Below are positions 61,116-64,000 of a DNA stretch of 64,000 bases, one piece after another. The position numbers and the translations under genes were made by a program. This DNA is from Diaphorobacter ruginosibacter (GTDB taxonomy: Bacteria; Pseudomonadota; Gammaproteobacteria; Burkholderiales; Burkholderiaceae_C), in the NCBI RefSeq assembly GCF_014395975.1, contig NZ_CP060714.1, positions 186,001-250,000 of the forward strand. The letters are read 5' to 3'. The notes beneath the pieces are model-generated. The model did not search any database, was not told the origin of the DNA, and was given only the letters and a program-made list of their open reading frames with translations. How positions within the stretch are numbered: position 1 is the first letter of the stretch; every line of letters starts with the position of its first letter.

Positions 61116-63422
61116 TCAGAACGGTACGGTCATGTTCACGCCGATGGTGCGTGGCAGGGTCAGTGCCGCCTCGGTCTGGTACGGGTTCGATGCGGGAGCG
61201 AGGCCTGGATCGACCGACACGATGCCGCGCTTGTTGGTGGCGTTGCGCACGTAGGCGGCGAGGCTGAACGACTTGAAGTCCATGCCGGCCTGCAGGTCGA
61301 CGATGGAGAAGGCCGGCATCCTCACGTTGTTCACCAGCACACTGCCCGGATAGCCGGAGTTGCGCTGGCCCGTGTAGCGCACCGATGCACCCACGTAGGA
61401 GTTGTGGTCCGCGAGCTTGAAGAAGTGCGTGACACCCAGGACACCGGAGAAGCGTGCGGTGTCGGGCATCCGGTCGCCGGCCTTGGCGCCCAGGCCCTGC
61501 GCATCGTCGAGCAGCTTGCCGTTGATGAGCGAGGTGGACGCGTTCACGTTCCAGGCGGAGTTGGGCCGCCAGTTCAGTGCCAGCTCAGCGCCACGCACGC
61601 GCGCCTTGCCCGCGTTGGTGACGAAGGTGAAGTTGCCGCTCTTGATGGGCTGCTGGATGTCGGACCATTCGATGTCGTAGAGCGCACCTTCGATGGAGAG
61701 TGTGCGATCCAGCAGGTCGGCCTTGTAGCCCAGCTCGTAGCTCCAGAGCGTGTCGGAGGTGTACATCGGCTTGACGATGTTGCGGTCGGTGTCCGGCTTG
61801 AGCGCGTTCGGTCCGCCGGGGCGGTAGCCGCTGGCCGCGCGGAAGTACACGTTGCTGGTCTTGTCCAGCGCATACTTGATCGTGCCCAGGTAGGTCGTGG
61901 CGTTGTCCGATGCCGACTCGCCGCCCTGGATGGGCTTGCCGCCCACCAGCAGCCCGTCGCCGGAGTTGGTATAGGACTGGCTGTTGTGGGAAATGCGCAC
62001 GCCGCCGGTGATCGACAGCGACGGTGTCGCGTTCCACGTCACGTCGCCGTAGGCGGCGGTCTCGCGGTAGCGGCTCGGTGTCGAGGACGTGAGCAGGTTG
62101 ACCATGTTCGGGCTGCCGGTCACGTTGGCGTTGATGCCGCCGTTGACGGCGCCGCGCTCGCGGTTCAGGTACAGGCCTGCAAGCCATTCGAACTCGATGC
62201 CCGACCGCGAGGTCAGGCGGAACTCCTGGCTGACCCGGTTCTGGTCCACGTTGCTGAACAGGGGCACGGTGCTCACCGGCAGGCCCGCGGCCCGCAGCGC
62301 GGGCCCATAGAGACCGGTCATGTCCGTGTTGCTGCGGATCTCGGTGTCCTGTGCCGACGTGATCGAGTTCAGGCGTGCCCACCCGAAGTCGTACTCCACA
62401 TCCGCGCCGATGATGGCCGTGCGGTTGGCGTAGGGCTCGCGTACCGAGAGAAAGCGCTGGCGCTCGCCGATCACCGGGCGCAGCGTGCGCATGTCCAGAT
62501 CCTCGTAGCCCAGGCCCTTGCGCTTGATGTCCTGCACCGTGCCCGTCAGGCGCACCGTCAGCTCGCGTGTCGGCGTGAGCAGCAGCGAAAGCCGGCCGCC
62601 TTCGGTATGGCCGCGATTGACGTTCGACATGGCAGCGGGCCCCACGGCATCGTAGCTGCCGCCGACGCGATCGGTGAAGCCGGCGATGCGCAGGCCTGCG
62701 ACGTCTTCCTTCAGCGGAATGTTGACCACGCCGCTCAGCGTCATGCCCGGGCCGCCCCCCTGGGTGGCCGAGGCGCCCAGCTTCATGGAGCCGGAGAACT
62801 CCGTGGTGTCGGGCTGGTTGGTCACGTACTTGAGCACGCCGCCCATGGCGCCGGCGCCATACAGGGTGCCCTGCGGACCGCGCAGCACCTCGATGTGGTT
62901 CAGGTCGAGCAGGCCCATGTCCAGCGGTGTGAAGCCGCCCAGCGCCGCCGATGAGCTCAGGCCCGTGGCGACATCGTCCACGTACACGCCGACGGTGGCC
63001 ACGGTCTGCGAGGGGCCGGTGGTCAGCCCGCGCATGCTGAGCACGCCGCCCACGGTGCCGCTGCTCGTGAGGTTCACGCCGGGCTGCTCGGCGAGATAGT
63101 CGGGCAGCCCCTTGGCGCCGGAGCGCTCCAGTTCCTCGCCCTTCATCAGGTTGACCTGCATCGGCACCTCGCGCACGGGCTCGCGACGGCGCGTGGCGGT
63201 GATGGTGATGGCGTCCAGCGTGGGAGGGGTCTGGGCCTTGGCGTCGGTGGTTTCCGTCGAGGCGGCGGCGGGCGATTCGGATGCCGGGGTCTCCTGTGCC
63301 TGGGCCTGTGTGGCCTGGCTCATCAATGCGGCGGCCGAGGCGACCAGCAGTGCAAGCTGCCTGGCGCGGGGTGCGGCGGATGGGGAAAACCGGCCAGGCC
63401 GGGCTTTGGCAGAACGACTCAT
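61116..63422 (-). CDS. TonB-dependent outer-membrane receptor
   Basis: A 768-residue outer-membrane receptor: signal peptide (about 1-42), TonB box DAITITA (70-76), plug domain (EVPMQVNLMKGEELERSGAKGLPDYLAEQPGVNL...) and a 22-strand-type barrel ending in Phe (VNMTVPF). The plug and barrel features resemble the group often annotated as iron-complex or complex-organic receptors in Sphingomonadales and Burkholderiales. First gene of the right operon. ATG 63422 is chosen because GGAGA lies 10 nt upstream and it begins the signal peptide; the frame is open to 63500. Confidence 0.92.
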   Translation of the reverse strand: MSRSAKARPGRFSPSAAPRARQLALLVASAAALMSQATQAQAQETPASESPAAASTETTDAKAQTPPTLDAITITATRRREPVREVPMQVNLMKGEELERSGAKGLPDYLAEQPGVNLTSSGTVGGVLSMRGLTTGPSQTVATVGVYVDDVATGLSSSAALGGFTPLDMGLLDLNHIEVLRGPQGTLYGAGAMGGVLKYVTNQPDTTEFSGSMKLGASATQGGGPGMTLSGVVNIPLKEDVAGLRIAGFTDRVGGSYDAVGPAAMSNVNRGHTEGGRLSLLLTPTRELTVRLTGTVQDIKRKGLGYEDLDMRTLRPVIGERQRFLSVREPYANRTAIIGADVEYDFGWARLNSITSAQDTEIRSNTDMTGLYGPALRAAGLPVSTVPLFSNVDQNRVSQEFRLTSRSGIEFEWLAGLYLNRERGAVNGGINANVTGSPNMVNLLTSSTPSRYRETAAYGDVTWNATPSLSITGGVRISHNSQSYTNSGDGLLVGGKPIQGGESASDNATTYLGTIKYALDKTSNVYFRAASGYRPGGPNALKPDTDRNIVKPMYTSDTLWSYELGYKADLLDRTLSIEGALYDIEWSDIQQPIKSGNFTFVTNAGKARVRGAELALNWRPNSAWNVNASTSLINGKLLDDAQGLGAKAGDRMPDTARFSGVLGVTHFFKLADHNSYVGASVRYTGQRNSGYPGSVLVNNVRMPAFSIVDLQAGMDFKSFSLAAYVRNATNKRGIVSVDPGLAPASNPYQTEAALTLPRTIGVNMTVPF

Positions 63423-63477
63423 GGTGCTGATGTCTCCAGAAAGTTTTTTGAGTGGGGTCGATTCAGTCGCGATGCTA

Positions 63478-63545
63478 CAAATAAATATACGTATTGGCAA
63501 TTAATTTTCTAATTTGTATAAAAATTTCAGAAATTGATAATTTGC
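63478..63545 (-). promoter_or_regulatory. AT-rich promoter region of the right operon
   Basis: A sharply AT-rich segment upstream of the receptor gene. On the minus strand TTGCCA and TAGCAT are 17 bp apart and could be -35/-10 elements. CGTATTGG at 63490-63497 matches the right half of the dyad at 44011-44036. AATTTC-A-GAAATT is a further short palindrome. The rest of the gap 63423-63849 holds only the terminator at 63703-63748. Confidence 0.4.
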
Positions 63546-63702
63546 GGCATACAAATCCTCGTGCCGCAATCCGTACAGACCCTGTATTCCGGAGCGGCTT
63601 TCCCCTCTGGCGTGCCATTCGAAACCGCAGATCCGACGAAAAGGCATGCCGCAGCCACGCCATGCATGGGGATGGCATGAAATTTCCACATTGTCGAAAT
63701 TG

Positions 63703-63748
63703 GAAAAAAAAGACCAGGTCGCCTCCCTCGCGTGGAGGCGCCTGGTCT
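63703..63748 (-). terminator. Terminator of the gene entering from the right edge
   Basis: GACCAGG(T)CGCCTCC pairs with GGAGGCGCCTGGTC (one bulge), and on the minus strand the stem is followed by eight T. It lies 100 bp after the stop codon of the partial gene at 63850. Confidence 0.88.
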
Positions 63749-63849
63749 GAAAGGCGGGGGCAGGCCCCCGCCGCTTCACTCCGCGCGCGGCCGGTCAGCC
63801 GGATGCGCGGAACAGGGAACGCTGTAGCGTCTGGTGTGTGGCCGCGTGT

Positions 63850-64000
63850 TCAGGCCTCGGCCAGGCGCCTGAAGAGAACGTGCCGGGAGCGCAGGCTGCT
63901 CACGTGAAAGCCCGTGATGCGGCCGTCGCTCTCGCGCACGAGGCACAGCACGCCGTGCGCCTTGGCGCCGGGAGACAGGTCGCCCTGCAGCGCAAAGATG
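63850..64000 (-). CDS. Partial: C-terminus of a third MlrB-like serine hydrolase
   Basis: The stop codon is at 63850-63852, and the frame stays open to the window edge (50 codons). The translated end, including GRITGFHVSSLRSRHVLFRRL, aligns with GLRLSTARSRNVCMHRI and GLRMNTARSRNLRFVRQ, the C-termini of the two MlrB-like proteins. It is too short for catalytic motifs. It indicates that the locus continues to the right. Confidence 0.6.
   Translation of the reverse strand, partial: IFALQGDLSPGAKAHGVLCLVRESDGRITGFHVSSLRSRHVLFRRLAEA

Noticed and set aside
1..64000. CRISPR arrays, rRNA genes, prophage or insertion sequences
   Set aside because: I saw no regular repeat-spacer pattern, no rRNA, no transposase or phage gene. 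The only RNA gene recognised is tRNA-Arg.

Overview
The window looks like a chromosomal stretch from a GC-rich betaproteobacterium of order Burkholderiales, most likely family Comamonadaceae. The support is an atpIBEFHAGDC operon next to ybeD-lipB-lipA, several orphan Bug-type periplasmic binding proteins, and GC-rich codon use throughout. Genus cannot be fixed from the sequence alone.

Layout. (1) 0-3 kb: nitric-oxide detoxification, hmp divergent from norR. The hmp promoter is a textbook sigma-54 element and three NorR sites lie between the genes. (2) 3-17 kb: housekeeping genes. These are lipoate synthesis (ybeD-lipB-lipA, minus strand), the complete F1Fo ATP synthase operon ending in a strong terminator, a lemA/TPM-domain membrane trio, a SnoaL-like protein, a YheT-type hydrolase and a DUF2946-like protein. 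(3) 17-25.3 kb: a dihaem cytochrome c5-type protein, an RND tripartite efflux operon with a divergent TetR repressor and a palindromic operator, then tRNA-Arg(CCG). (4) 25.3-31 kb: a CoA-transferase/IclR pair, a Bug receptor, an acyl-CoA dehydrogenase and a LysR regulator. (5) 31-42.6 kb: what reads as a sulfur-amino-acid catabolic cluster. It holds three Bug receptors, an opine-dehydrogenase-family protein, RidA, a Cds1-like cysteine desulfhydrase, LysR, a cysteine-dioxygenase-like cupin, a four-domain rhodanese, a cystathionine beta-lyase-like enzyme and an aspartoacylase-like deacylase. (6) 42.6-44.2 kb: a less GC-rich island with a long hairpin and one secreted protein of unknown function.

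(7) 44.2-64 kb is the most striking part: two convergent operons that resemble, but clearly differ from, the mlr (microcystin-degradation) system. The left operon (+) encodes an MlrB-like serine hydrolase, an M81 (MlrC-like) metallopeptidase fused to an alpha/beta hydrolase, ExbB, two ExbD, TonB, a DadA-like FAD amine oxidoreductase, a second M81 protein and an XRE-cupin regulator. The right operon (-) encodes a TonB-dependent receptor, an MFS transporter, a second MlrB-like hydrolase, a second M81-alpha/beta-hydrolase fusion and a DSD1/D-threonine-aldolase-like PLP enzyme. The C-terminus of a third MlrB-like protein lies at the right edge, so the locus continues past the window. Together the genes describe outer-membrane uptake (receptor plus its own TonB-ExbBD), inner-membrane uptake (MFS), cytosolic cleavage (MlrB-like, M81, alpha/beta hydrolase) and D-amino-acid processing (DadA-like, DSD1-like). 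I infer a catabolic system for an imported amide or peptide with D-residues. The actual substrate is not readable from sequence, and no MlrA-type ring-opening protease is present in the window.
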